Below, piece by piece: positions 51,680-59,141 of a DNA stretch of 64,000 nucleotides. Under the pieces are notes generated by a model. It was not told the DNA's origin. It saw only the letters and a list, made by a program, of their open reading frames with translations, and made no database searches. Numbering within the stretch: the first letter of the stretch is position 1; each line of letters opens with the position of its first letter. Both the position numbers and the translations under genes were made by a program. Source of the DNA: Sneathiella sedimenti (GTDB lineage Bacteria > Pseudomonadota > Alphaproteobacteria > Sneathiellales > Sneathiellaceae); the NCBI RefSeq assembly GCF_017313765.1, contig NZ_JAFLNC010000004.1:248001-312000 (forward strand). Reading direction: 5' to 3'.

Positions 51680-52033
51680 ATGAAAATACTGACGCTGACG
51701 GCGGTCCTTGGGGCCGCTTTTCTTATGGACAGTGTAACGGCCTCGGCTGCACCGCTCTGCCTGCCGCGGAGCGAGCTTGCCGTGCATCTGGCGGAAAACT
51801 ACGGCGAGGTCCTTGTTGCGCAGGGGCTCAATAACCGGGGCAGCCTGATCGAGGTCTTCGCGACCAGATCGCGCGATCGCTGGACCCTGACCGAAACCGA
51901 TGTGCTGGGCCGCTCCTGCCTGATCGCGGCGGGGGAATACTGGAACGCGCCCGGTGACCGCCCGCAACAGGCGGCGCGCCAGCCCGCGGCCTATCCCGCC
52001 ATCGCGGACCCGGCGGAGGGAGACTCTCCATGA
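51680..52033 (+). CDS. Small secreted protein of the phage cluster
   Basis: The 117-residue protein has a signal peptide (MKILTLTAVLGAAFLMDSVTASA, cleavage near 24). A mature domain with two Cys follows (PLCLPRSELAVHLAENYGEVL near 26-46 and GRSCLIAAGEYWN near 78-90), probably disulfide-bonded. Similar small exported proteins accompany alphaproteobacterial prophages and GTA loci, without known function. Its stop overlaps the next start (ATGA). Confidence 0.62.
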   Translation: MKILTLTAVLGAAFLMDSVTASAAPLCLPRSELAVHLAENYGEVLVAQGLNNRGSLIEVFATRSRDRWTLTETDVLGRSCLIAAGEYWNAPGDRPQQAARQPAAYPAIADPAEGDSP

Positions 52034-52248
52034 ACAACCTCGAACAGGAAATCGGCGCCATGCGGGTGCGCATCGAGAATCTGCATCTCGACATGGTGGA
52101 GCTGCGTGATGACGTCAAAAGCCTGACCCTGCAGGTCAGCATGGGGCGCGGCGCGCTGAAGGTCATCGGGATCACAGGGACTGTCATTGCGGCGTTAACC
52201 ACCTTTGCCGCCTGGCTGGGGCAGGCCTTCCGGCCGTTCAATCTGTAA
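52030..52248 (+). CDS. Coiled-coil/single-helix membrane protein, XhlA- or holin-like
   Basis: The 72-residue protein has an N-terminal amphipathic helix (residues 3-38: LEQEIGAMRVRIENLHLDMVELRDDVKSLTLQV) and a C-terminal membrane helix (about 43-64). This topology matches haemolysin XhlA-type proteins of phage lysis cassettes. It overlaps the preceding gene by 4 bp and is 3 bp from the next. Confidence 0.6.
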   Translation: MNNLEQEIGAMRVRIENLHLDMVELRDDVKSLTLQVSMGRGALKVIGITGTVIAALTTFAAWLGQAFRPFNL

Positions 52249-52251
52249 ATC

Positions 52252-52470
52252 ATGGAGGAAGGAATATTGGGTGCCTTTGTCACTATTGGCGACATGCTGC
52301 AGGCCCTCTGTCTGGCTGTCGCGGGACTCGCCTTCCTGGTCACCCTGGCGACGATCATCACCGCGCTGACGCCGACCCGCTGGGAGGAGGAACCGATCGA
52401 CCGGTTTTTCCGGATGCTGAACCTGATCGCGGGGAATGTCGGCCATAACCGGAATGCCGACGACAGATGA
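52252..52470 (+). CDS. Small membrane protein, holin candidate
   Basis: The 72-residue protein has one long hydrophobic helix (about 12-40, MLQALCLAVAGLAFLVTLATIITAL), then a conserved-looking TPTRWEEEPIDRFFRMLNLIAGNVGHNR tail. Size, topology and position just after an XhlA-like gene suggest a holin or related lysis protein. It overlaps the lipase start by 4 bp. Confidence 0.5.
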   Translation: MEEGILGAFVTIGDMLQALCLAVAGLAFLVTLATIITALTPTRWEEEPIDRFFRMLNLIAGNVGHNRNADDR

Positions 52471-53129
52471 ACCCGTTGGAGGCGGCCATCTGCGCGAAGA
52501 TTGCCTATGACCCGAACGGGGCGGAGCGGGCGACACGCCTCGGTTACAGCTACCACGCGGTGGCGGGACGGGACCATTTCGCCTGGATCGGGCGCAAGGA
52601 CGGGATCACGATCGTCGGCTTTCGCGGCACGGCCCTGTTCGGGCGGGAGAGACGGAGCTATCGCAGCAATCTCTCCACCGACCTGATCCCCTGGGCCGGA
52701 GCGGGGCTTGTGCATGAGGGCTATTACCAGGCGCTCTGGCAGGTGCTGGCCGCGGTCCGGCGGGAATTGAAGGGCGCACGCGGAATTATCCTCACCGGCC
52801 ATTCCATGGGCGCGGCGCTGGCGACGCTGGCGGCCATGCTGCTGGAGGCGGAGCGGGTCTATGCCTTTGCCTGCCCGCGCCTCGGCAACCGGACGTTTGC
52901 GGACGGCTTCTCGCGCGCGATCCGAGTGACCCGCTTCGTCAACCGCTGCGATGTGCTGGCGCGGATGCCTTTTTCAGGGGAGGTGCAGGGCAGCGATCCG
53001 GCGGTGCGGCAGCCTTACTGGCATGTCGGGCGCGTCGTCCGCCTGCCGGCATTCGGCCATTCCATGAGCGCCTATGTCCAGGGCGTTCGTCAGCGCCGGG
53101 ACGGAAACTACCAAAGTCATCAACGATAA
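52467..53129 (+). CDS. Class 3 lipase-like alpha/beta hydrolase in the phage cluster
   Basis: The 220-residue hydrolase has nucleophile elbow TGHSMGAALATLAAML with Ser113. The class 3 lipase hallmarks are VGFRGTALFG near 50-58, FACPRLGNRTFADGF near 133-147, and RFVNRCDVLARMPF with the likely acid near 160. A candidate catalytic His lies in HVGRVV or GHSMSAY near the end. No signal peptide is seen, so a holin or tail would be needed to reach the envelope. It is coupled to the holin-like gene by ATGA overlap, suggesting a lysis or membrane-attack role. Confidence 0.82.
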   Translation: MNPLEAAICAKIAYDPNGAERATRLGYSYHAVAGRDHFAWIGRKDGITIVGFRGTALFGRERRSYRSNLSTDLIPWAGAGLVHEGYYQALWQVLAAVRRELKGARGIILTGHSMGAALATLAAMLLEAERVYAFACPRLGNRTFADGFSRAIRVTRFVNRCDVLARMPFSGEVQGSDPAVRQPYWHVGRVVRLPAFGHSMSAYVQGVRQRRDGNYQSHQR

Positions 53130-53148
53130 ACAGAGGAGGACTTTTGAC

Positions 53149-53484
53149 ATGACTTCAGCAGGGCAACGCAAAACCCAGGAAACGGAGACACCGACGCTGG
53201 ACAGCTTTATCGAGGAAACGGCGGAAGCGGCATATCTTTCCGAACCGTCGGATGAGGAAGAAGCAAATGACAACTTCCCCGCCCATGAGATTCTTCTGGG
53301 CTGTATCTGGCGTGATACGGAGAGTGCGCAGCAACGGGTCGGCCTGATTGACGACGCGCCGTTTGGCGCATCGCGTGACGATGCACGGGGGCGGCAGGAG
53401 CTTGACTTTTCCGACGACCGGCACGGCGCCCGCGGATTTCTCGATGAGGATTTGGATCCGGGTGACGGGGCTGTCGGTTTCTAG
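53149..53484 (+). CDS. Small acidic protein of unknown function
   Basis: The 111-residue protein is highly acidic and low in hydrophobics (SEPSDEEEANDNFPAHEI, DEDLDPGDGAVGF), so much of it is probably disordered. The ATG at 53149 has a strong SD, GAGGAGGA, 8 nt upstream, which is the best evidence that it is translated; an upstream frame from 53074 lies in the lipase gene. It closes the structural cluster before the strand switches. Confidence 0.5.
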   Translation: MTSAGQRKTQETETPTLDSFIEETAEAAYLSEPSDEEEANDNFPAHEILLGCIWRDTESAQQRVGLIDDAPFGASRDDARGRQELDFSDDRHGARGFLDEDLDPGDGAVGF

Positions 53485-53501
53485 ATGACGGCGGGCGCGG
53501 G

Positions 53502-54110
53502 CTATTTCCGTTCGGCCAGCGCCAGGCCGATCCCGGCGGCAATCAGGAAGCCGGCGGTGATCCGGTTGCGGATATTCTGGTAGCGTAGCATCAGCGGCCG
53601 CAGCGCGCCCGCAAAGACCGCCCATATTGCATCGCCGAAAGTCAGGACCGTCAGGAAGACGGCCGCCACGAGGGCGAGCTGGCTCATATAGTCGCCCTCC
53701 GCCGAAATGAACTGCGGCAGCAGGGCGGCGTTGAAGATCAGGGTTTTCGGGTTGAGGATGGCGACCATCAGCCCGCGTGTGAAAAGCGCCATGACCGGCG
53801 CCCGCACGGCCCGGATCGCGGAGAGGTCCTCCGGCGGGGCAATCCAGCTCCGGTAGCCGAGCCAGAGAAGATAGACAACTCCGGCCCATTTCAGCCAGGT
53901 CAGGATATCGGCAGCGACTTCCAGGAGCGCCCCGATGCCGAGCACGACAAGCAAAAGCTGGATCCCGACGCCGACAGTGGTGCCGGCCACAGTGCAAAGA
54001 CCGTACAGCGTTCCGTAGCGCAAAGAGTTGGCAATCGTCAGCGCTACATTCGGGCCCGGAATGGCGACCAGCCCAAGGGTGATCACGGCAAGTGTAAAAA
54101 GAGAATCCAT
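53502..54110 (-). CDS. LysE/RhtB-family amino acid exporter
   Basis: The 202-residue membrane protein has six predicted helices and the LysE hallmarks: LVAIPGPNVALTIANSLRYGTLYGLCTVAGTTVGVGI (about 14-50), WLKWAGVVYLLWLGYRSW and FTRGLMVAILNPKTLIFNAALLPQFI near 115-140. It would export an amino acid or homoserine-lactone-like compound. A bacterial-type gene on the opposite strand, it interrupts phage-type sequence. The ATG at 54110 is chosen over 54128, which would add six aromatic residues. No SD is strong. Confidence 0.87.
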   Translation of the reverse strand: MDSLFTLAVITLGLVAIPGPNVALTIANSLRYGTLYGLCTVAGTTVGVGIQLLLVVLGIGALLEVAADILTWLKWAGVVYLLWLGYRSWIAPPEDLSAIRAVRAPVMALFTRGLMVAILNPKTLIFNAALLPQFISAEGDYMSQLALVAAVFLTVLTFGDAIWAVFAGALRPLMLRYQNIRNRITAGFLIAAGIGLALAERK

Positions 54111-54128
54111 TCGAAAAAAATACCACAT

Positions 54129-54424
54129 ATCAGGGTGTCGGCAATCGTAATTTCATAAAGTTGTCACAGTGTCTAGGTAACAATGGTGGGTTAGGCGGCC
54201 CCGGCTGATTCTCATAACCGAGGAGAGAATTGACAGTTTGAGGGAATTTTTTGGATTTATGTTGGGTTAATTAACTATATTGGAGAAATTGCTGGATTTA
54301 ACGCATATTTTTCGGTAAAATTTGGTCATTATCGCCAAAAATTTTGAACTTTGTTGTATTTCCAACAGTCGCGTTTCCAACAAAAAGTTGATTGGACAAA
54401 ATTCATTTTGAATGGAGACGGCCC
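54129..54424. other. AT-rich intergenic region before the anchored secreted protein
   Basis: No gene is visible in these 296 bp. There is an imperfect AT dyad around 54318-54347 (AAAATTTGG / CCAAAAATTTT). A 9-bp direct repeat TTTCCAACA occurs at 54359-54367 and 54374-54382, 15 bp apart, near the start of the downstream gene. This could be an activator site. No clean -35/-10 pair was found. Confidence 0.45.
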
Positions 54425-54832
54425 ATGTCTTTTAAATATCTGAATATGAAGCTTGGAATTTTTGCGCTGGGTCTTGTCGTTATCATTGGATTGTCTGCCG
54501 TCCTTGGTGTCAGTGAGCAGGTAAGGGCAGCGACGGCGTCGGTTGAATGTTCCAAAACCCTGTCTGGACAGGCGGAGACATGCGCAAAGGAGCGCGCTGA
54601 CGCGACCGAAGACAAGTCGTTCGTAACCGCGTGGTTTTTTCCGCAATCCAAACCACAGGGGTCGGAGAATTCTGCCGTAAGCGCCGGAACGCCTGGTAAG
54701 GGCGGCGAGACGGTGGCGCAGGATAATTCGGCCAGCGGCTTTCCTCCGGAAGCGCTGATCCTGTTCGCGGTGGCACTTGCCGGTATCGTCTTTCTTGGCC
54801 GACGCAAGAAGTCGGCTGTTCGCGAGGAATAG
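54425..54832 (+). CDS. Secreted protein with C-terminal anchor resembling a PEP-CTERM sorting signal
   Basis: The 135-residue protein has an N-terminal signal segment (about 10-38, ending EQVRAATAS). A short polar middle with two Cys follows. The C-terminal GFPPEALILFAVALAGIVFLGRRKK has a Pro-Glu motif, one membrane helix and a basic cluster. That three-part tail resembles PEP-CTERM-type signals recognised by exosortases, though the motif is not canonical and no exosortase is in the window. A simple tail-anchored protein is the alternative. The ATG has GGAGACGG just upstream and is followed by a terminator. Confidence 0.5.
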   Translation: MSFKYLNMKLGIFALGLVVIIGLSAVLGVSEQVRAATASVECSKTLSGQAETCAKERADATEDKSFVTAWFFPQSKPQGSENSAVSAGTPGKGGETVAQDNSASGFPPEALILFAVALAGIVFLGRRKKSAVREE

Positions 54833-54852
54833 CCTCCGAAGTGACCAAAAAG

Positions 54853-54882
54853 AAGCGGCTGTCCCGATGCGGCCGCTTTTTT
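54853..54882 (+). terminator. Intrinsic terminator
   Basis: Stem AAGCGGC / GCCGCTT with a 12-nt loop followed by a T-run ends the anchored-protein transcript. Confidence 0.82.
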
Positions 54883-54939
54883 CATGAAAATCCAAGCGAC
54901 TTAATTTTTGCTTAGTATCTCCCCGGTAGAATTCCGCCC

Positions 54940-55683
54940 ATGGAAATAACGCATACAGTCAAGCCGACAGCCTGCCTTCTGGAGGCGTTCCGATTTGTGA
55001 TCGGGCATCGCTGGCCCTGCCTGTTCCGGGCTGTGCCGGTGGTGATGATGACGGCGCTGATCGCCTGGCTGGAAACTAACATACTCGCGGCGGCGGACTA
55101 TTTCCGGCTGGTCGTGAATGAAATTCTCTATGCGATCTTTTCCGTTTATTGGCACCGCTATACCGTCTTCAAGTTCGAGCGGCGAAATCCCTCCTTCGGC
55201 CTGCATTTCGGGCTTCGCGAGATCAAGTTTGCCGGGGCGATGCTGGGGTATGTGCTCATCACCTATGTGCTGGCGAAGGTCTATGTGGCGAGCGGTGGCG
55301 ATGGGTCCAGCGCGTCAATCATGCTGTTCGTGACGTTGTTGTGCCTGTGCTTCATGCCGCTGATGTTTATCTTTCCGGCGATTGCGCTCGACCAGCCGCT
55401 GGCCCTGAAGGATTTCGCCCGGACCGTCATTGATATGTTCCTGCCTCTGGTTGGCACCTTCCTGCTGGCGCTGGTGGCGGTGGTCGGGCTGTATGTCCTG
55501 ATCTATATGCCGATGCTGCTGCTGATCCTGATGAACAAGCCGGATATGGCGGGAATCCTGTTTTTCGTCTTGTCCAGCTTCCTGATCATGCCCTTTATCC
55601 TGGCCGTGTTTATCTCTTTTCTGTCGATCCTGTTCCGGGAAACCGTCGGCATTCAGCCGATCAACTATAAATCATCTTATTGA
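54940..55683 (+). CDS. Multi-pass membrane protein of unknown function
   Basis: The 247-residue protein has about six hydrophobic segments: FRAVPVVMMTALIAWL, FAGAMLGYVLITYVLAKVYVA, SIMLFVTLLCLCFMPLMFIFPAIAL, FLPLVGTFLLALVAVVGLYVLIYMPMLLLIL and ILFFVLSSFLIMPFILAVFISFLSILF. I do not recognise the family; the layout resembles uncharacterised membrane proteins of the DUF4013/YciC-like type. No catalytic or transport motif is visible. It stands between a terminator and a ketopantoate-reductase-like gene and may be cotranscribed with the latter. Confidence 0.6.
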   Translation: MEITHTVKPTACLLEAFRFVIGHRWPCLFRAVPVVMMTALIAWLETNILAAADYFRLVVNEILYAIFSVYWHRYTVFKFERRNPSFGLHFGLREIKFAGAMLGYVLITYVLAKVYVASGGDGSSASIMLFVTLLCLCFMPLMFIFPAIALDQPLALKDFARTVIDMFLPLVGTFLLALVAVVGLYVLIYMPMLLLILMNKPDMAGILFFVLSSFLIMPFILAVFISFLSILFRETVGIQPINYKSSY

Positions 55684-55824
55684 GGCTTGCCCGCGGCGGC
55701 CGATTTTTCTAACCTTGGGCGCGTGACGGGACGGCGGCAGTCTGTCCTTTGTTCAGAGAATAGTATCCATAGAGCCGGACCGGCGTTTCGTTCCGTCCGG
55801 CGCCAGAATAAGAAAGATAAGAAA

Positions 55825-56760
55825 ATGGCGCGAAAAATAGGAATAGTCGGAGCCGGGGCAATCGGCGGATATTTTGCGGCTCAACTGGCCGAGTCGGGAT
55901 ATGAGGTTGTGGTGCTGGCGCGCGGAAAGAACCGCGACGTGCTCTCCACCGACGGGATCACGATCACCTCCGAGAAGGGGGAGCAAACCGTTAAGTTTGC
56001 CGCCGTGTCGGACAGCCCGGCGGAGCTCGGGGTATGTGATGTTGTTTTCTTCGTGGTGAAGGGGCAGGACACGGACCAGGCGGCGGCGGACATGCGTCCG
56101 ATGATTGGCCCCAAAACCGAGATTATCAGCCTGCAGAACGGGTTTTACGGAATAGAGCATCTGGTCGCGACCTATGGCGCGGAACAGGTCTCGCCGGGCA
56201 TCACCTATATCCCCGCCGTGGTGCAGGCGCCGGGCCGGATCTATCGCACGGGGCAGAACACCCGGACGGTTTTCGGGCCCTATACCCCGCGTGACATTAC
56301 GCTTCATGAGGAACTGGCGGCGGCGCTGCAGAAGGCCGGTACCGATGTCCGCGCGAAGGTGGAGCCGATGCGGGAAATCTGGGCGAAATATGTGGTTCTG
56401 GCACCGTTTCACGCCATGTGCAGCCTGACCCGTCTGCCCGTTGGCGGCTGGATTATCCATCCTGAAATGCGGGACATCTATTTCCGCGCGATGAAGGAGG
56501 TCTGTGCCCTCGGCCGAGCCAAGGGAGCGGATGTCCCGGATTCAATTGCCGAGAAACAGGTGCAGTACAGCCAGACCGTGACCAACCCGAAAACCCGGGC
56601 GTCGATGTTTGAGGACCTGGACCGGGGCAAGCCGCTGGAACTGGAGCCCATCATTGGCTGGCTCTGCCGTGAGAGCGAGAAGCATGGACTGGAAAGCCCG
56701 GTTCATGACATGGCCTATGCGATCCTGCGGCCCTATCGGGACGGCCGCCCCGATATCTGA
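55825..56760 (+). CDS. 2-dehydropantoate 2-reductase-like enzyme (ApbA/PanE family)
   Basis: The 311-residue enzyme has the NADP-binding Rossmann start KIGIVGAGAIGGYFAAQLAESG, FFVVKGQDTDQAAADMRP near 75 and LQNGFYGIEHL near 105. The Lys-containing IWAKYVVLAPFHAMCSLTRLPVG near 190 and the C-terminal DLDRGKPLELEPIIGWLCRESEKHGL near 260 are ApbA/PanE hallmarks. Many members act on other 2-oxoacids, so pantothenate synthesis is not certain. The ATG at 55825 starts the conserved fold; an open frame from 55687 adds 46 unconserved residues. Confidence 0.87.
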   Translation: MARKIGIVGAGAIGGYFAAQLAESGYEVVVLARGKNRDVLSTDGITITSEKGEQTVKFAAVSDSPAELGVCDVVFFVVKGQDTDQAAADMRPMIGPKTEIISLQNGFYGIEHLVATYGAEQVSPGITYIPAVVQAPGRIYRTGQNTRTVFGPYTPRDITLHEELAAALQKAGTDVRAKVEPMREIWAKYVVLAPFHAMCSLTRLPVGGWIIHPEMRDIYFRAMKEVCALGRAKGADVPDSIAEKQVQYSQTVTNPKTRASMFEDLDRGKPLELEPIIGWLCRESEKHGLESPVHDMAYAILRPYRDGRPDI

Positions 56761-56904
56761 GCCTAGCTGACTGCCCTCGCAATTCTGATCCCGGACTGAC
56801 ACATCGGCGCAATTGTCGGTGACTGCCGCCTGACCCCAGGCGGCCGCGTTCGCCTGTGCGCAAATCACGGCAAGACAATCAGCACGCATCATAGGAGCGA
56901 TGGG

Positions 56905-57369
56905 ATGTTCATCAGTGATCTGCGGACGCATGTCGTCCGGCCGACCCTGGACGCGCTTGGCATGGGCGGGGCGGCGGCGGAAAACCTCATCCTCGGGACC
57001 GGGCTGGTGGAAAGCGGCTTTCGCCATCTGGCGCAGATGGGTGGCCCGGCGCTCGGCGTCTATCAGTGCGAGCCCGCGACCTATGACGATATTCTCCGCT
57101 ATCTCGACCGCCGCCCCGACATCGTCGCGCGGCTGCGGCCGTTTATCGCGGGCGAGGGCCTCCCTGCGGTATCGCAGCTGGTCTGGAACCTCAAGTTCGC
57201 GACCGCGATCTGCCGCATCCATTACTGGCGCAGGCCCGGCGCGATCCCGGCTGATCTGGCAGGGCAGGCGGTGTACTGGAAGCGGCATTACAACACCGCG
57301 CTCGGGCGTGGCACGGTGGCAAGATACCTCGAATGCGCCCGTCCCCTAACAGAAGGAATGACCCCATGA
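56905..57369 (+). CDS. Phage-like lytic transglycosylase/endolysin candidate
   Basis: The 154-residue protein looks like a compact SLT-type lysozyme. LGTGLVESGFR contains a candidate catalytic Glu36, and GGPALGVYQCEPATYDDI corresponds to the GxxQ substrate loop of lytic transglycosylases, near residues 47-64. No signal peptide is present, fitting a holin-dependent endolysin. It begins a cassette of four overlapping small genes whose order (lysin, membrane protein, lipoprotein) is typical of phage lysis modules. Activity is inferred; the fold call is moderate. Confidence 0.65.
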   Translation: MFISDLRTHVVRPTLDALGMGGAAAENLILGTGLVESGFRHLAQMGGPALGVYQCEPATYDDILRYLDRRPDIVARLRPFIAGEGLPAVSQLVWNLKFATAICRIHYWRRPGAIPADLAGQAVYWKRHYNTALGRGTVARYLECARPLTEGMTP

Positions 57370-57542
57370 AGGATTATTTGAAGGGAAAGAAAACCTATCT
57401 TACGGCGTTTCTCGCCATTATTGCGGCGGTGGGCAGCTACCTGCTCGATGAAATCGCGATGCAAGACATGATCGAGGCAATCTTCGCGGCCCTCACCGCC
57501 ATGACCATTCGCGCCGCCATCTCGACGGAGGCCGCGAAATGA
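57366..57542 (+). CDS. Holin-like small membrane protein
   Basis: The 58-residue protein has a basic N-terminus (KDYLKGKKT), one hydrophobic helix (YLTAFLAIIAAVGSYLLDEIA, about 11-31) and a second helix (MIEAIFAALTAMTIRAAI). It overlaps both neighbours by ATGA, placing it in a translationally coupled lysis cassette. Too short to assign to a holin class. Confidence 0.55.
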   Translation: MKDYLKGKKTYLTAFLAIIAAVGSYLLDEIAMQDMIEAIFAALTAMTIRAAISTEAAK

Positions 57543-57862
57543 GGCGCCTTGCTGTTGCCGCGCTGCTGTTGGCGCTCACGGCCTGCACGTCGCCGCTGGG
57601 ACAGCTCTCGGCGCGCGATCAGCTGCTGGTGACCTGCGACGGCCTCGCCACCACCATGGGGATCGTCAAGAACTACATCCTCGATGGCACCATCGACAAC
57701 CCGGCGACGCTGCGTGATATCCGTGATGCGTCGAGTATCGTCGAGGAAAGCTGCACCTCCAATATCGATCATACCACGGCGCTGAGCCGTCTTGCCGGGC
57801 AGTCGGTGATATTACTGGAGGCGCGGATCATGGCGGAAAACGGCGCCGGGAAAAGGAGCTAG
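57539..57862 (+). CDS. Small lipoprotein of the second lysis cassette
   Basis: The 107-residue protein has a lipoprotein signal: MRRLAVAALLLALTACTSP with lipobox LTAC at Cys16. The mature part is helical with two more Cys (TCDGLATTMG, ESCTSN). It could serve as a spanin outer-membrane subunit (Rz1-like), although it is longer and less proline-rich than classic Rz1. It overlaps the holin-like gene by 4 bp. Confidence 0.6.
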   Translation: MRRLAVAALLLALTACTSPLGQLSARDQLLVTCDGLATTMGIVKNYILDGTIDNPATLRDIRDASSIVEESCTSNIDHTTALSRLAGQSVILLEARIMAENGAGKRS

Positions 57863-57865
57863 CCC

Positions 57866-58051
57866 ATGGATATTACATCCGCATCCATCATCGCCCTGAT
57901 CGAGGGCGGGGCGTTCCTTGTGAATACCGCGCTTCGGGCCCAGAAGGGTGAGCTTTCCCAGTCCGACGTTGACGCCATCCTTGCACATGTGGGGGTGGAG
58001 GCCTCCGACCTTCGCCGCGTGATCGACGCCGCGCTTGAAGAAAAAGACTGA
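57866..58051 (+). CDS. Small protein of unknown function in the second lysis cassette
   Basis: The 61-residue protein is helical and acidic at the end (DVDAILAHVGVEASDLRRVIDAALEEKD) with a mildly hydrophobic start. It begins 3 bp after the lipoprotein gene and is followed by a terminator, so it ends the cassette. It has no recognised family. Confidence 0.5.
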   Translation: MDITSASIIALIEGGAFLVNTALRAQKGELSQSDVDAILAHVGVEASDLRRVIDAALEEKD

Positions 58052-58060
58052 CCCGACAAA

Positions 58061-58088
58061 AAGGGAGGCTGCCACGGCCTCCCTTTTC
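58061..58088 (+). terminator. Intrinsic terminator of the second lysis cassette
   Basis: Stem AAGGGAGGC / GCCTCCCTT with loop TGCCACG, then TTCC; a G+C-rich stem with a short T tract. Confidence 0.78.
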
Positions 58089-58285
58089 CTTGCCAAAATT
58101 CCTCTCACATTATCCCGCCTTTTTGAACGTCTGCTTCGGCTGATCCTCGATCGTGCAGGCGGTGAGCCGGGTGAGGCCGATCACGGCATATGCTGGTTTC
58201 ATAAGTATTTCCTTTGCATTTTTACAACTTCAACTAAAGCATTTTCTACTGTTCAATTCGCCGGAAGGTTTTGTTATATTAAACT

Positions 58286-59029
58286 ATGAAAACGTCATGG
58301 TGGAAAAAGGTTGATCAGTTAGGAGACGGTGTCGAAATCCTTGGAGCAATCTTTATATTTGTGATTGTTGGGCTGATCGGCATCTACTTTATTACGGATG
58401 GCATACCATGGATATGGAATGCGGTGGATCAAAATGAAGGCCGTGGTGCGCTTATCGGTTCATTTATTGGCGCATCAATTGGCTTTCTTGGATTAATTTA
58501 TGTCGCTCGCATTACAATTATGCACGAGCGTGAACTGTCTGACGAAAAAAGATTATCGAATGAAATTGATCGAGCCGGGTTTTTGTTCGCTTGTGCTGAT
58601 TCTGCCTTGCATGATTTTCGTCGTTTCCACAGATTTATTGCGAAACCATATGATGGTAACTCCTTGACTCCAAAGTCCAAGTGGCAAACCATCAACCTAA
58701 AATTCAAAAAAAATACTTACGAATGGAGTGGTGACAAAGACTTATTGATAGGCTTAGATCGACGCATTGTAATGCGAGCGCAGGCGTTTCAAAAAGCAAA
58801 TGAAGATTTCATCGAGTTTATTTCAGAGATAAACAGAATGTATGAGCTGGGTGTTTTCGCTACTCATAAAAAAAATTTGGAATTAAGTTTCGATGAAGAG
58901 CGCGAAACAAGAATGCTGAATGACCTTATGGCGCAGGCGAATGAACTTGCTACGGAAGCTCAAGAGTTTTTGATAAAGCTATATGATGAAATCTATATTG
59001 TTTATGGAGAAAAATTAGACTTCGACTGA
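58286..59029 (+). CDS. AT-rich two-helix membrane protein, unknown (possible phage-defence or moron gene)
   Basis: The 247-residue protein has two N-terminal membrane helices (about 20-42, LGAIFIFVIVGLIGIYFITDGI; about 54-75, ALIGSFIGASIGFLGLIYVARI). A long charged cytoplasmic helical region follows (MHERELSDEKRLSNEIDRAGF onward). That topology recalls membrane-anchored abortive-infection proteins (putAbiC-like), but I cannot confirm the family. Base composition is clearly more AT-rich than its neighbours, implying recent acquisition. It lies between the lysis cassette and tRNA-Asn, a common insertion location for mobile cargo. Confidence 0.6.
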   Translation: MKTSWWKKVDQLGDGVEILGAIFIFVIVGLIGIYFITDGIPWIWNAVDQNEGRGALIGSFIGASIGFLGLIYVARITIMHERELSDEKRLSNEIDRAGFLFACADSALHDFRRFHRFIAKPYDGNSLTPKSKWQTINLKFKKNTYEWSGDKDLLIGLDRRIVMRAQAFQKANEDFIEFISEINRMYELGVFATHKKNLELSFDEERETRMLNDLMAQANELATEAQEFLIKLYDEIYIVYGEKLDFD

Positions 59030-59103
59030 TCTGCTTCCTTACCTAATAATGACAAATAACGATTTTTGTCTTCCCTTCCCGTTTTCCCCTCCATGCACCC
59101 AAC

Positions 59104-59138
59104 AAAAAAAGCCTCCGGCTGGTGGCCGAAGGCTTTTG
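59104..59138 (-). terminator. Terminator of tRNA-Asn
   Basis: On the minus strand a stem GCCTTCGGC / GCCGGAGGC (one mismatch) is followed by seven T, directly downstream of the tRNA 3' end. Confidence 0.8.
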
Positions 59139-59141
59139 AAT

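Noticed and set aside
56542-57288. 248-codon minus-strand frame across the ketopantoate-reductase-like end and the lysozyme-like gene
   Set aside because: It spans two plus-strand genes and the spacer and has no domain; the plus-strand cassette shows coupled starts and stops.
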